From contig NZ_CP159992.1 in the NCBI RefSeq assembly GCF_040702995.1, positions 444,501 through 508,500 on the forward strand: DNA of 64,000 bases. Direction: 5' to 3'. The position numbers and the translations under genes were made by a program. The notes below the pieces were generated by a model. That model saw only the letters and a list, made by a program, of their open reading frames with translations. It searched no databases and was not told where the DNA came from. Below are positions 53,641 through 63,160 of the stretch, in pieces; the stretch's first letter is position 1, and each line of letters starts with the position of its first letter. Source of the DNA: Paenibacillus sp. AN1007 (GTDB taxonomy: Bacteria > Bacillota > Bacilli > Paenibacillales > Paenibacillaceae).

Positions 53641-54981
53641 GTGAAAGCAAATGTTCAATGGATGCGATTATCGCCGCCGCGTATTCTGGTATTGGGGTTT
53701 GCCGGCATTATTATGTTGGGAACACTGCTGTTAATGCTTCCAGCATCCAGCCGAAACGGCGATAGTCTGGCCTTTATCGATGCGTTCTTCACGGCAACGT
53801 CGGCTGTCTGCGTGACAGGGCTGGTTGTTGTGGATACAGGAACCTATTTTTCTATATTGGGTCAGGTGATCATTGCTATTTTGATACAGATCGGCGGTCT
53901 CGGCTTTATGACGATGTCTACGCTGGTTGCGATTGCATTCAAACGAAAAATATCGCTCAAGGAGCGGTTGATCTTACAGGAAGCCATGAATCAAAGTACG
54001 ATGGAAGGCATCGTGCGTTTGATCCGCAAGGTTGTCATCTATTCGCTTATTCTGGAGGGGATCTGCGGTACGTTGTTTGCACTGCGCTGGTCATTAGATA
54101 TGCCGATTGGGCAGGCGATGTACTATGGCTACTGGCATGCAATCTCCATGTTTAACAATGCCGGTTTTGATATGTTTGGTGATTTTCGCAGTCTGACCGG
54201 GTATGTCTATGATCCACTTGTCAATTTTACCGCGATGTTTCTGATCGTTTCCGGAGGGATCGGTTTTGTCGTGCTGTCTGATCTGGTGGAATACCGTCAA
54301 ACGAAGAAGCTGTCGCTGCATTCCAAAGTGGTACTGCTGATGACAGCCTTGTTGATTATATTTGGAGCACTTGTCATCTTTGTATTTGAGTTCAGCAACC
54401 CGCGAACGCTGGGCGGTTTGAACTGGGGCGGTAAACTGCTCGGCTCGTTCTTCCAGTCTGTAACCCCGCGCACAGCCGGGGCAAACACGGTCGATATTGC
54501 CGGACTGCGGCAGGCCACGCAATTTTTCATGATTATTTTGATGTTTATCGGTGCATCTCCAGGTTCAACGGGAGGCGGCATCAAAACAACAACATTTTTA
54601 ATTATGGCCGGAGCGGTCATCGCTATGATGCGTGGACGGGAGGATATCGTTTTTTTCCGGTATCGGCTTGTGCAGGAACGTATTTTCAAAGCGCTGACGA
54701 TTACACTGCTGGCATTGCTATTCATAATAACAGTAACAATGATATTAAGCACAACTGAGGATAGTAACTTTTTAATGATTTTATTCGAAACGACTTCAGC
54801 CTTCGGTACGGTTGGTCTTTCATTAGGTCTGACGCTCAAGCTGACGACGTTTGGCAAGTTAATGATCTGTTTTACGATGTTTGCGGGTCGCCTCGGGCCG
54901 ATCACATTGGCATATGCACTGGGGCAGAAAAAGGGTAAAGATTTGTACAGGTATCCGGAAGGCAAAATGATAATAGGTTAG
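53641..54981 (+). CDS. ktrB: Potassium uptake channel subunit (KtrB/TrkH family)
   Basis: Membrane subunit that conducts K+ (Na+-dependent in known Ktr systems). Four M1-P-M2 repeats are present, with selectivity-filter glycines in TSAVCVTGLVV, MFNNAGFDMFG, TPRTAGANTVD and TSAFGTVGLSL. The frame opens at 53575, but GTG 53641 behind AGAGGTGG is the most likely start, giving 446 aa. The regulatory subunit gene follows after 33 nt. Whether it corresponds to KtrB or KtrD of Bacillus cannot be told. Confidence 0.92.
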   Translation: MKANVQWMRLSPPRILVLGFAGIIMLGTLLLMLPASSRNGDSLAFIDAFFTATSAVCVTGLVVVDTGTYFSILGQVIIAILIQIGGLGFMTMSTLVAIAFKRKISLKERLILQEAMNQSTMEGIVRLIRKVVIYSLILEGICGTLFALRWSLDMPIGQAMYYGYWHAISMFNNAGFDMFGDFRSLTGYVYDPLVNFTAMFLIVSGGIGFVVLSDLVEYRQTKKLSLHSKVVLLMTALLIIFGALVIFVFEFSNPRTLGGLNWGGKLLGSFFQSVTPRTAGANTVDIAGLRQATQFFMIILMFIGASPGSTGGGIKTTTFLIMAGAVIAMMRGREDIVFFRYRLVQERIFKALTITLLALLFIITVTMILSTTEDSNFLMILFETTSAFGTVGLSLGLTLKLTTFGKLMICFTMFAGRLGPITLAYALGQKKGKDLYRYPEGKMIIG

Positions 54982-55014
54982 TGATTATTTGGATAGAGGG
55001 GTTCGTGAAGAACA

Positions 55015-55686
55015 ATGAAAAAACAGCAGTTTGCGGTAATCGGACTTGGGCGGTTCGGCTCCAGTCTGGCGCAGGAGTTAATGGAGTTAGGTTATGAGGT
55101 GCTTGGCATCGATAAAAATGAAGAGCTCGTCGAAGACATGAGTGACTTGGTCACTCATGCGGTCGTGGCGGACGCTACGGATGAGGAAGTGCTGCGCTCT
55201 CTGGGCATTCGTAATTTTGACTGCGGCATCGTTGCCATTGGTGACGATATTCAGACGAGTATCCTCACCGCCATCCTGCTCAAAGAGCTGGGGGTCAAGA
55301 CGGTTGTGGCAAAAGCCATTTCGGTTCTTCACGGACGTGCACTCGATAAATTGGGCATTGACCGTGTCGTTTACCCTGAACGTGATATGGGGATTCGGGT
55401 TGCTCACCAATTGGTTACGCCAAACCTGCTGGATTACATCGAATTATCCAATGATTACAGCATTGTAGAGATGAAGGTGCCTGCATGTCTGCACAATAAA
55501 ACGCTCTCGACTCTCAATGCACGGGTGCGCTTTAACTGCAGCATTGTCGCACTGCAAAAAGAAGCCGGGGTCATCATTGCCCCGACCGCGATGGATTCCC
55601 TGCAAATGGGGGATATTATGGTCATTATTGGTAATAATAATGACATTGACCGGTTTGAGGAAGAGGTCATCAGTCAGGAAAGCTGA
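55015..55686 (+). CDS. ktrA: Potassium uptake regulatory subunit (KtrA/TrkA family)
   Basis: Cytosolic ring-forming RCK protein of 223 aa that gates the channel in response to ATP/ADP and, in many Firmicutes, c-di-AMP. RCK_N has the Rossmann motif GLGRFGSSLAQEL (residues 9-21) and an Asp at the end of strand 2. RCK_C occupies about residues 135-220. GAGGGGTTCGTG lies upstream of the ATG. Second gene of the ktr operon. Confidence 0.93.
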   Translation: MKKQQFAVIGLGRFGSSLAQELMELGYEVLGIDKNEELVEDMSDLVTHAVVADATDEEVLRSLGIRNFDCGIVAIGDDIQTSILTAILLKELGVKTVVAKAISVLHGRALDKLGIDRVVYPERDMGIRVAHQLVTPNLLDYIELSNDYSIVEMKVPACLHNKTLSTLNARVRFNCSIVALQKEAGVIIAPTAMDSLQMGDIMVIIGNNNDIDRFEEEVISQES

Positions 55687-55714
55687 GCAATCCAGCTGCT
55701 TCATCGGATTGAAA

Positions 55715-56638
55715 TCAAGGCGTTGTTGTCCTACGTGAGGGCAATGGCGCCTTTGCTGTAAAAAATGCAGCAGTCTCCCTGATCCATTGTCTGGAGGTTT
55801 CGCTGAGGTCTTCCTTTTCCCCATAGATCATGCAGGTTGTTCTTCGGGTTTGTTTTAGCTGGGGTAAGTGCACAGCAGCGAGATCATTATCGGCCAGCAG
55901 CTGCGGACGAAGATAGGATTTGGGAAGCAGGGCAGCAGCTTTACAGGTCGGCAGCAGACGGATAATCGCTTCAAATGAATCAATCTCCATACGAATATCG
56001 GGCATTACGGTACAGCGCTGGAAGAGGTCATCGGTCAGTTTGCGGTACCATGTTCCTTTGGAGAAGGTGATCATCGGCAGATCCTGAAGATGCTCCATGC
56101 CGGCTTCTTTGCCAGCCAGCGGATGTGTAAGCGGCACGACCAGCTCCAGGTGATCGTCAAACAGCGGTACACAGTTGAGTCCGGTTTCACTGATCGACGA
56201 GGCAACAATACCCACATCGGCTTTTTTGTCACGTACAAAAGAGACTATCTCATGTGTTTTGCCTGTTAACAGCTTTAATTCAGCATGCGGATGCTTTTCC
56301 ATAAAAGCATTAACCAGCGGGGGCAGGGTGGTCTGAAGTGTCGTCAGGCTGGCTCCCAGGGTAATAATACTCTGTTCCTCATCCTTGTATTGGGACAGCA
56401 TGGTGAGAAATTTTTGCTGCTGCTGCTTTTGTTCAACGGCGAAAGTATAAGCAAGCTGACCTACACTCGTTAATTCCAGCCGTTTACCGCGGCGGTGAAA
56501 GAGGGCTACCCCAAGCTCATCCTCCAGTTTGGAGATTTTGCGGGAGAGTGCCGGTTGGGATAAATTCAGTAATTTGGACGCACGGTTCAGACTGGATTGC
56601 TCTACGACCGCTGCAAATGCATTTAATTCTTCGAACAT
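55715..56638 (-). CDS. LysR-family transcriptional regulator divergent from sdhCAB
   Basis: 307-aa regulator: winged helix-turn-helix at residues 1-60 (SLNRASKLLNLSQPALSRKI) and a periplasmic-binding-like effector domain. The ATG at 56638 has AGAGAGG 9 nt upstream; GTG 56644 is the alternative. LysR genes usually act on the divergent neighbour, here succinate dehydrogenase, and on themselves. The effector is unknown; a citrate/carboxylate sensor of the CcpC kind would fit the setting but is only a guess. Confidence 0.85.
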   Translation of the reverse strand: MFEELNAFAAVVEQSSLNRASKLLNLSQPALSRKISKLEDELGVALFHRRGKRLELTSVGQLAYTFAVEQKQQQQKFLTMLSQYKDEEQSIITLGASLTTLQTTLPPLVNAFMEKHPHAELKLLTGKTHEIVSFVRDKKADVGIVASSISETGLNCVPLFDDHLELVVPLTHPLAGKEAGMEHLQDLPMITFSKGTWYRKLTDDLFQRCTVMPDIRMEIDSFEAIIRLLPTCKAAALLPKSYLRPQLLADNDLAAVHLPQLKQTRRTTCMIYGEKEDLSETSRQWIRETAAFFTAKAPLPSRRTTTP

Positions 56639-56973
56639 GAACACAAACCTCTCTTCTTATGAGTGTGATTCTTGCCCTTGATTAATCGTCTGCCATGATG
56701 TATGGCTTACCAACCTCATTTTTTTAGTCTCGCAGCGCCTGCAAACTCCTTGTTTCAATGCTTATACCTATAGGTTATAACATTTAATAATTATATTGCA
56801 ATTCCCTTATAAGAAAAAAAGGAGTAACATGAATTGTGACACAAGTTGTTCACACCTGATCAAATCGGAACAATTTGTCGAACCTTTTCATGGAAAAGTG
56901 TTCGAGTCATGATAAGGTATGAGTATTAGCATTTATGAAAACGTTGTATTTAACGAAAGGGGATCGACATTTT
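56639..56973. promoter_or_regulatory. Divergent LysR-sdhC control region
   Basis: A palindrome ACCTATAGGT (56766-56775) lies inside TTATACCTATAGGTTATAA and has the T-N11-A form of LysR sites; it is nearest to the regulator side. Toward sdhC there are TTGTGAC...TTCACAC (56834-56855), an inverted repeat CTTTTC-ATG-GAAAAG (56884-56898) and a weak promoter TTCGAG (56901), 17 bp, TATTAG (56924). Confidence 0.5.
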
Positions 56974-57642
56974 ATGAAAGGGTTTTACTCCAGAAAGCTG
57001 CACTCCTTGCTTGGCGTCATTCCGCTCAGTCTGTTTTTTCTAGAGCATCTGGTGACGAACTTCTCAGCAGTTGAAGGCGGCAAAGAAGCTTTTAACGGTG
57101 CGGTTGCCTTCTTGAACAGCCTGCCGCTCGTCATTGTTTTGGAAACGTTTCTGATCTGGCTGCCGCTGTTCTATCACGGTGTATATGGTCTGTACATTGC
57201 TTATCAGGCCAAGCCTAACGTGGGCCGTTACGGCAATGAGCGCAACTGGCGTTATACGCTGCAGCGGATCAGTGGTGTCATCACGTTTGTATTTGTGATC
57301 TGGCACGTGTGGGAGACGCGTGTACAAGTGGCTCTCGGCAATGTGACTCACGAAGAGTTAGGCGGTGTTATCCATAACATCGTGATGAATCCGGTAACAT
57401 TTATTTTATATCTGATCAGTGTTGTGGCGGCATCCTATCACTTTGCCAATGGACTCTGGTCGTTCCTCGTTAGCTGGGGAATCACAGTCGGACCTCGAGC
57501 ACAGCGCGTATCCTCGTATGTGTGCATGAGCTTGTTCGGTATTATTTCCATCATGTTCATCGCTTCGTTGTTTGCTTTCCGGAACGTTGATTTCCAGACA
57601 GCGACTTCAATGATGGATGCGGTAAAATCAGTGCTGATCTAA
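56974..57642 (+). CDS. sdhC: Succinate dehydrogenase cytochrome b558 subunit
   Basis: Membrane anchor of complex II, 222 aa with five helices, carrying two b hemes and passing electrons to menaquinone. The N-terminus YSRKLHSLLGVIPLSLFFLE aligns with Bacillus SdhC, including the first heme His, and supports start ATG 56974 (AAAGGGG 11 nt upstream) rather than ATG 56935. Further His ligands are in HLVTNF, YHGVYG and WHVWETR. First gene of sdhCAB, where no separate SdhD is needed. Confidence 0.93.
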   Translation: MKGFYSRKLHSLLGVIPLSLFFLEHLVTNFSAVEGGKEAFNGAVAFLNSLPLVIVLETFLIWLPLFYHGVYGLYIAYQAKPNVGRYGNERNWRYTLQRISGVITFVFVIWHVWETRVQVALGNVTHEELGGVIHNIVMNPVTFILYLISVVAASYHFANGLWSFLVSWGITVGPRAQRVSSYVCMSLFGIISIMFIASLFAFRNVDFQTATSMMDAVKSVLI

Positions 57643-57749
57643 ATCAAGTGATTCTAGGAATTCATGTTTAACGATGTGATTTTTGCGATTAATGCTTACT
57701 AATTTAATTATTGTGATAAAGGCTTACTTAATAAGGGAGTGAACTAGCA

Positions 57750-59492
57750 ATGGCATCATCGAATGTAATTATTGTGGGCGGCGGTCTCGCGGGATTGATG
57801 GCGGCGATCAAATCGGCTGAAGCCGGAGTCCATGTTCATTTATTTTCACTGGTTCCTGTTAAAAGATCCCACTCCGTATGTGCCCAGGGCGGTATCAACG
57901 GTGCGGTAAATACGAAAGGGGAAGGTGACTCCCCATGGGTACACTTTGACGATACGGTATACGGCGGAGACTTCCTCGCCAATCAACCGCCAGTTAAAGC
58001 GATGTGTGAAGCGGCACCTGGTATCATTCACCTGATGGACCGGATGGGCGTTATGTTCAACCGTACACCGGAAGGTTTGCTCGATTTCCGTCGTTTCGGG
58101 GGAACGAAGCATCACCGTACAGCATTTGCCGGTGCAACAACAGGTCAACAGCTGCTGTATGCATTGGATGAGCAGGTACGTCGCTGGGAAGCAGCCGGTC
58201 TCGTGACGAAGTATGAGAACTGGGAATTCCTGCAGGCTGTTGTAGATGACGAAGGGGTATGCCGCGGGATCGTGGCACAGGATCTGAAAACGATGAAGGT
58301 GCAGACTTTCCCGGCTGAAGCTGTTATTTTGGCGAGTGGTGGTCCTGGAATCATTTTCGGTAAAACAACAAACTCCGTCATCAACACAGGAACTGCCGCG
58401 AGTGCGGTATATCAGCAGGGTGTGAATTATGCGAACGGCGAATTCATTCAGATTCACCCGACAGCAATTCCAGGAGACGACAAGCTGCGTCTGATGTCCG
58501 AATCTGCCCGTGGTGAAGGTGGCCGGATCTGGACGTACAAAGACGGTAAGCCTTGGTACTTCCTTGAAGAAAAATATCCTTCCTACGGTAACCTTGTGCC
58601 GCGTGATATCGCAACACGTGAAATTTTCAGCGTTTGCGTAGACATGGGACTTGGTGTGAACGGTGAGAACATGGTGTATCTCGACCTCTCTCACAAAGAT
58701 CCGAAGGAACTGGATGTTAAACTGGGTGGAATCATCGAAATCTATGAGAAATTCATGGGTGACGATCCGCGCAAAATTCCGATGAAAATTTTCCCGGCCG
58801 TTCACTATTCCATGGGCGGCATGTGGGTAGATTATAATCAAATGACGAACATTCCAGGGCTGTTTGCAGCTGGCGAATGTGAATATCAATATCATGGTGC
58901 CAACCGTTTGGGTGCAAACTCACTCGTATCCGCAATTTATGGTGGTATGGTGGCAGGACCAAAAGCGGCTGAATATATCAAAGGACTCAAGAAGTCCTCT
59001 GCTGATATCTCTTCTTCTGTATTTGATGGCTATACGAAGCGTCAAACTGACAAATACGAAGGTATCATGAAAATGCAGGGTACCGAAAATGCTTACGTGA
59101 TTCACAAAGAGCTGGGCGAGTGGATGACAGCCAACATGACCGTAGTTCGTTACAACGACAAGCTTGAAGCGACGATTGGCAAAATCAAGGAACTGAAAGA
59201 GCGTTATGGCAAAATCAACATGTATGACAACTCTGGCTGGAACAATCCGGGTGCGGCATTTACCCGCCAATTGTGGAACATGCTTGAGCTTGCTGAAGCA
59301 ATGACACTCGGCGCACTGCTGCGTAACGAGAGCCGCGGAGCGCATTACAAACCTGAGTTCACAGAGCGTAACGATGAAGAATTCCTGAAGACGACCATTG
59401 CAAGCTGGACGAAGGAAGGTCCGCAAATCTCGTACGAGCCAGTGGACGTATCCCTGATTCCACCGCGGATCCGTGACTATTCCAAAGATTAA
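57750..59492 (+). CDS. sdhA: Succinate dehydrogenase flavoprotein subunit
   Basis: Catalytic subunit of complex II, 580 aa. GGGLAGLMAA binds FAD; H41 in RSHSVCAQGGINGA is the expected covalent FAD attachment point. The active site includes HPTAIPG and SARGEGGRIW. AAGGGAG precedes the ATG. sdhB should follow at once but begins 865 bp later, past three repeat copies. Confidence 0.96.
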   Translation: MASSNVIIVGGGLAGLMAAIKSAEAGVHVHLFSLVPVKRSHSVCAQGGINGAVNTKGEGDSPWVHFDDTVYGGDFLANQPPVKAMCEAAPGIIHLMDRMGVMFNRTPEGLLDFRRFGGTKHHRTAFAGATTGQQLLYALDEQVRRWEAAGLVTKYENWEFLQAVVDDEGVCRGIVAQDLKTMKVQTFPAEAVILASGGPGIIFGKTTNSVINTGTAASAVYQQGVNYANGEFIQIHPTAIPGDDKLRLMSESARGEGGRIWTYKDGKPWYFLEEKYPSYGNLVPRDIATREIFSVCVDMGLGVNGENMVYLDLSHKDPKELDVKLGGIIEIYEKFMGDDPRKIPMKIFPAVHYSMGGMWVDYNQMTNIPGLFAAGECEYQYHGANRLGANSLVSAIYGGMVAGPKAAEYIKGLKKSSADISSSVFDGYTKRQTDKYEGIMKMQGTENAYVIHKELGEWMTANMTVVRYNDKLEATIGKIKELKERYGKINMYDNSGWNNPGAAFTRQLWNMLELAEAMTLGALLRNESRGAHYKPEFTERNDEEFLKTTIASWTKEGPQISYEPVDVSLIPPRIRDYSKD

Positions 59493-59557
59493 TCTGCTTT
59501 ATTTATCGCGTTAATCGTTCATTCGCTGATCGATTAAGCTTCTGATGTATACTCATG

Positions 59558-60320
59558 GCAATCCAGCATGAATGGATCGCAGTTTCCAGCAAAGCAGCAG
59601 GAGGTGCAGGGCGCAGCGTAGGGAGCGGAAATGCCCGAAAGAAGCGAAGCGTTCGCCTTTACCACCGAATTTCAACCCCGGAAGGGTTTGATCCAAGAAA
59701 TTCGGGGGTAACAGCGATCCAAAGGGCATTCCGCGACCGCAGCGCCTACCCGAGCACCAACGCCGCTTTGCGCACCAGTATTCGATTCTAGGAAGCCAGC
59801 GTTTGCAGGCTGCCATCAAAAATTACAGCAATCCAGCATGAATGGATTGCAGTTTCCAGCAAAGCAGCAGGAGGTGCAGGGCGCAGCGTAGGGAGCGGAA
59901 ATGCCCGAAAGAAGCGAAGCGTTCGCCTTTACCACCGAATTTCAACCCCGGAAGGGTTTGATCCAAGAAATTCGGGGGTAACAGCGATCCAAAGGGCATT
60001 CCGCGACCGGAGCGGCCCACCCGAGCACCAACGCCGCTTTGCGCACCAGTATTCGATTCTAGGAAGCCAGCGTCTGCAGGCTGCCATCAAAAATTACAGC
60101 AATCCAGCATGAATGGATTGCAGTTTCCAGCAAAGCAGCAGGAGGTGCAGGGCGCAGCGTAGGGAGCGGAAATGCCCGAAAGAAGCGAAGCGTTCGCCTT
60201 TACCACCGAATTTCAACCCCGGAAGGGTTTGATCCAAGAAATTCGGGGGTAACAGCGATCCAAAGGGCATTCCGCGACCGGAGCGGCCCACCCGAGCACC
60301 AACGCCGCTTTGCGCACCAG
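59558..60320 (+). repeat. Three-copy tandem array of a structured repeat inside the sdh operon (period 270-271 bp)
   Basis: Units start (GCAATCCAGCATGAATGG) at 59558, 59828 and 60099; the third is cut short near 60320, 38 bp before sdhB. In copy 1 the outer arms GCGGAAATGCCC (59625-59636) and GGGCATTCCGC (59724-59734) pair, GAAGCGAAGC is at 59641, the inner stem ACCGAATTTC (59664) pairs with GAAATTCGGGGGT (59697), and AACAGCGATC is at 59710. The unit also has a small CAATCC/GGATTG hairpin at its start. Copies 2 and 3 are almost identical. No gene is present in 59493-60357. Confidence 0.92.
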
Positions 60321-60357
60321 CAATACAATCATCGTCACCAGAGGAGGGGACAACGAT

Positions 60358-61122
60358 ATGGCGGAACAAGCAACAGTGAGCAAAACCGTCAAGTTTATTA
60401 TCACTCGTCAAGACAGCCCGGAGTCATCTTCGTATACCGAAGAGTTTGAGCTGCCGTACCGTCCAAATATGAACGTGATCAGCGCTCTGATGGAGATTCA
60501 GCGGAACCCGGTAAACAAAGATGGAAAGTCCATCGCTCCGGTATGTTGGGAATCCAACTGTCTTGAAGAAGTATGCGGCGCCTGCTCCATGATTATTAAC
60601 GGTAAACCGCGTCAAGCATGCGCAGCCCTGATTGACAAGCTTGAACAGCCGGTTCGTATCGAACCGATGAAAACATTCCCGGTTGTACGTGACCTTGTTA
60701 TTGATCGCACACGTATGTTTAACGCGCTGAAACGCGTCAAAGCTTGGATTCCGATCGATGGCACATATGATCTTGGTCCAGGACCGCGGATGCCAGAGAA
60801 GAAACGTCAGTGGGCGTATGAGCTGTCCAAATGTATGACTTGCGGTGTATGTCTTGAGGCATGTCCGAACGTTAACGAAAAAACAGACTTCATTGGTCCA
60901 GCAGCGCTGTCTCAGGTACGACTGTTCAATGCTCACCCTACAGGTGAGATGAATGCCGAAGAACGTTTGGAAGCGTTGATGGAAGATGGCGGTATCGAAG
61001 GGTGCGGAAACTCACAGAACTGTGTGCGTTCATGTCCTAAAGGTATTCCGCTTACTACGTCCATCGCGGAGATGAATAAGCAAACCACCAAGCATATGTT
61101 TAAACGCTGGCTGGGTGTATAA
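60358..61122 (+). CDS. sdhB: Succinate dehydrogenase iron-sulfur subunit
   Basis: Electron-transfer subunit of complex II, 254 aa. The [2Fe-2S] ligands are in CWESNCLEEVCGAC plus a later Cys; CMTCGVCLEACPNV and CGNSQNCVRSCPKG supply the [4Fe-4S] and [3Fe-4S] clusters. Start ATG 60358 has AGAGGAGGGG upstream; the frame opens at 60310 within the last repeat. Separated from sdhA by the repeat array, so either a long operon transcript or a separate promoter is needed. Confidence 0.95.
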   Translation: MAEQATVSKTVKFIITRQDSPESSSYTEEFELPYRPNMNVISALMEIQRNPVNKDGKSIAPVCWESNCLEEVCGACSMIINGKPRQACAALIDKLEQPVRIEPMKTFPVVRDLVIDRTRMFNALKRVKAWIPIDGTYDLGPGPRMPEKKRQWAYELSKCMTCGVCLEACPNVNEKTDFIGPAALSQVRLFNAHPTGEMNAEERLEALMEDGGIEGCGNSQNCVRSCPKGIPLTTSIAEMNKQTTKHMFKRWLGV

Positions 61123-61162
61123 TTTTAACGTATAAGCAGTGGTCAGCACTGCTTCTCCAAAA

Positions 61163-61213
61163 AAAGTCGTGATCCCGTGCAGTTACTTGGCCGGGTCACG
61201 GCTTCTTTTGTCA
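61163..61213 (+). terminator. Terminator after sdhB
   Basis: Arms AAGTCGTGATCCCG and CGGGTCACGGCTT (two irregularities), then CTTTTG. It closes the sdh operon. Confidence 0.75.
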
Positions 61214-61314
61214 TCAACGAAGGAACCGGGCATCCTGTGCAGAATATGGTATACTACAGGGATGGATAGGGGGCTATAACCGCCCTCAAGAAATAGGGTC
61301 CGAGGAGGGGAGAC

Positions 61315-62271
61315 ATGGGACAGACACCGCGTTTGAACAACAACAGCTCACCGTCTCGGCGTTTGAGCAGGACGCATGGTTCAAAGGAACCTGTTTTTCC
61401 TGGAGAAGAAAAGGATCACGATCCTTCTCGTCGAATGGTTCGACTACGAAAAATATTGATGACCGTGGGAGCAAGTGTACTGACGCTCGGGTACGCACTG
61501 TGGGAACCGCGACGTTTGCAGATCAATCACATTCATCTCAAGCTCCCGTCGTTTCCTGGATCGTTTGACGGGCTGCGTGTTATTCATTTCAGCGATGCTC
61601 ATCTTGGCTTTCATACAGGGGCAAAAGAGATGCGTAGGCTGGCGGCGCAGATTAAGGATCAGCAGCCTGATCTCATCTGTTTTACCGGAGATATCGTGGA
61701 GAGACAAGCTGAACCTATGCGTGAGTGTGTGCCCATTCTGGCTTCCATGACAGCGAGATACGGAAAATTTGCCGTTTTGGGGAATCATGATTATCGAGGA
61801 CAGCAGCAGCAGGAAGTGCAGGACATGTTTCGCGAAGCGGGCTTTACGCTCCTGTGCAACCAACACGTGCTCATAGAGCGGGGAGAAGAGAAGCTTGCTG
61901 TAACAGGTTTGGATGATGCTTTAACGGGAAACCCCGACCTGGAAGAAGCGATTTCAGGGCTGGAAGAACAGGTCTGGAAATTACTTCTTATGCATGAACC
62001 GGATTATGCCGACTACGCAGCTCCGCATGGGTTCGGACTGCAGCTTTCGGGTCACAGTCATGGTGGACAGGTGCGTTTTCCCTGGTTTGGTGCTGTGACT
62101 ACTCCGCGTGGTTCTCGTAAATATATTCAAGGACTGCACTACACCTCTCACCAAAAAATGCCGGTGTACGTGAATCGGGGATTTGGCATGACGCAGCTTC
62201 CCATTCGTTTTTTATGCAGACCGGAACTGACGGTACTTCACATAAGCCGACAAAGTGTGAATGAACGTTAA
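61315..62271 (+). CDS. Membrane-anchored metallophosphoesterase (YkuE/YaeI type)
   Basis: 318-aa calcineurin-like phosphoesterase. A long basic N-terminus (about 45 residues) precedes one membrane segment (about 43-60), then the catalytic domain outside. Metal-binding motifs in order: FSDAHLG, GDIVE, GNHDY, a lone His in MHEPDY, and GHSHGGQ. This order fits YaeI/YkuE, whose relatives hydrolyse UDP-diacylglucosamine or similar. GAGGAGGGG precedes the ATG. Substrate not assignable. Confidence 0.88.
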   Translation: MGQTPRLNNNSSPSRRLSRTHGSKEPVFPGEEKDHDPSRRMVRLRKILMTVGASVLTLGYALWEPRRLQINHIHLKLPSFPGSFDGLRVIHFSDAHLGFHTGAKEMRRLAAQIKDQQPDLICFTGDIVERQAEPMRECVPILASMTARYGKFAVLGNHDYRGQQQQEVQDMFREAGFTLLCNQHVLIERGEEKLAVTGLDDALTGNPDLEEAISGLEEQVWKLLLMHEPDYADYAAPHGFGLQLSGHSHGGQVRFPWFGAVTTPRGSRKYIQGLHYTSHQKMPVYVNRGFGMTQLPIRFLCRPELTVLHISRQSVNER

Positions 62272-62428
62272 AACCTAATAACGGGATTTAACAACGGTCA
62301 TTAATAACAGATCGAATAGTAAGTATACTTAAAAAGCTGATTAGTCTACAAAAGAAATCCTAAGTCGATTGATCTTAAATACTGGTAATCTGTGATTTAC
62401 GATATGGACATGAGTGGAGGTTAAACTG

Positions 62429-63160
62429 ATGGAACGAATAGCAATTGTATCCGACATTCATGGCAACATGACTGCCTGGGAAGCCGTGCGGCAAGATATG
62501 CAGCATCGCGGCTTGAACAGAATCTTTTGTCTCGGAGATCTTGTAGGCAAAGGACCACAGCCTGCTGAAGTGGTTGATCAGGTAAGGGCGGCATGTGAAG
62601 TGGTGATTCGCGGCAACTGGGATGAACTTGTGGCAGTGAATCAGGATGTCCGGGATTTTACATGGCAGGCTGAGCGACTGGGAACAGAGCGATTAGCCTA
62701 TCTTTCGAACCTCCCATTCAGTCATGAGTTTAAATTAAGCGGACGCACCGTTCGATTAGTTCATGCTTCGCCGCAAAGTGTGTATCATCGCGTACAGCCA
62801 TGGGATGAGATGCATAAGCGGCTTGCGATGTTTGAACCTCCAGCCGATCATTCCGAGGCAGGGGCAGCTGATGTGGTAGGATATGGCGATGTGCATAATG
62901 CATTCCTGCAGTATTTGGATGGCAAAATGCTGTTTAACACAGGAAGCGCTGGCAATCCGCTTGATCTTCCTCAAGCCTCATACTGCATTCTTGAAGGGGA
63001 GTACGGCGATGATAGTCAGAAACCATTCAACCTTCAGTTTGTCCGGGTACCCTATGATATTGAGCAGGAAGTAAGGATCGCACAGAAAGCGGAAGTTCCG
63101 GCACTTGATGCTTACATTCGCGAGATACGTTCAGGAGTCTATCGGGGACTGCAGGAGTAG
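62429..63160 (+). CDS. Metallophosphoesterase (YfcE/ApaH-like)
   Basis: Cytosolic phosphodiesterase-like protein of 243 aa. Motifs: VSDIHGNMTA (residues 6-15), CLGDLVGKGPQP, GNWDE in place of the usual GNHD, VHASP, and YGDVHNAF near residue 155 where GHTH is common. The catalytic core is thus present but with two unusual motif residues, a variation also seen in other Firmicute members. GGAGG lies 8 nt before the ATG. Single gene, substrate unknown. Confidence 0.85.
   Translation: MERIAIVSDIHGNMTAWEAVRQDMQHRGLNRIFCLGDLVGKGPQPAEVVDQVRAACEVVIRGNWDELVAVNQDVRDFTWQAERLGTERLAYLSNLPFSHEFKLSGRTVRLVHASPQSVYHRVQPWDEMHKRLAMFEPPADHSEAGAADVVGYGDVHNAFLQYLDGKMLFNTGSAGNPLDLPQASYCILEGEYGDDSQKPFNLQFVRVPYDIEQEVRIAQKAEVPALDAYIREIRSGVYRGLQE

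Noticed and set aside
57846..58895. 349-codon minus-strand open frame
   Set aside because: It lies entirely opposite sdhA, whose motifs are complete. His/Cys/Arg-rich content is typical of a shadow frame.
59553..60411. Minus-strand open frames of 65-105 codons in the second array
   Set aside because: Same sequence repeated per unit, Leu/Arg-rich, no ribosome site; by-products of the repeat.
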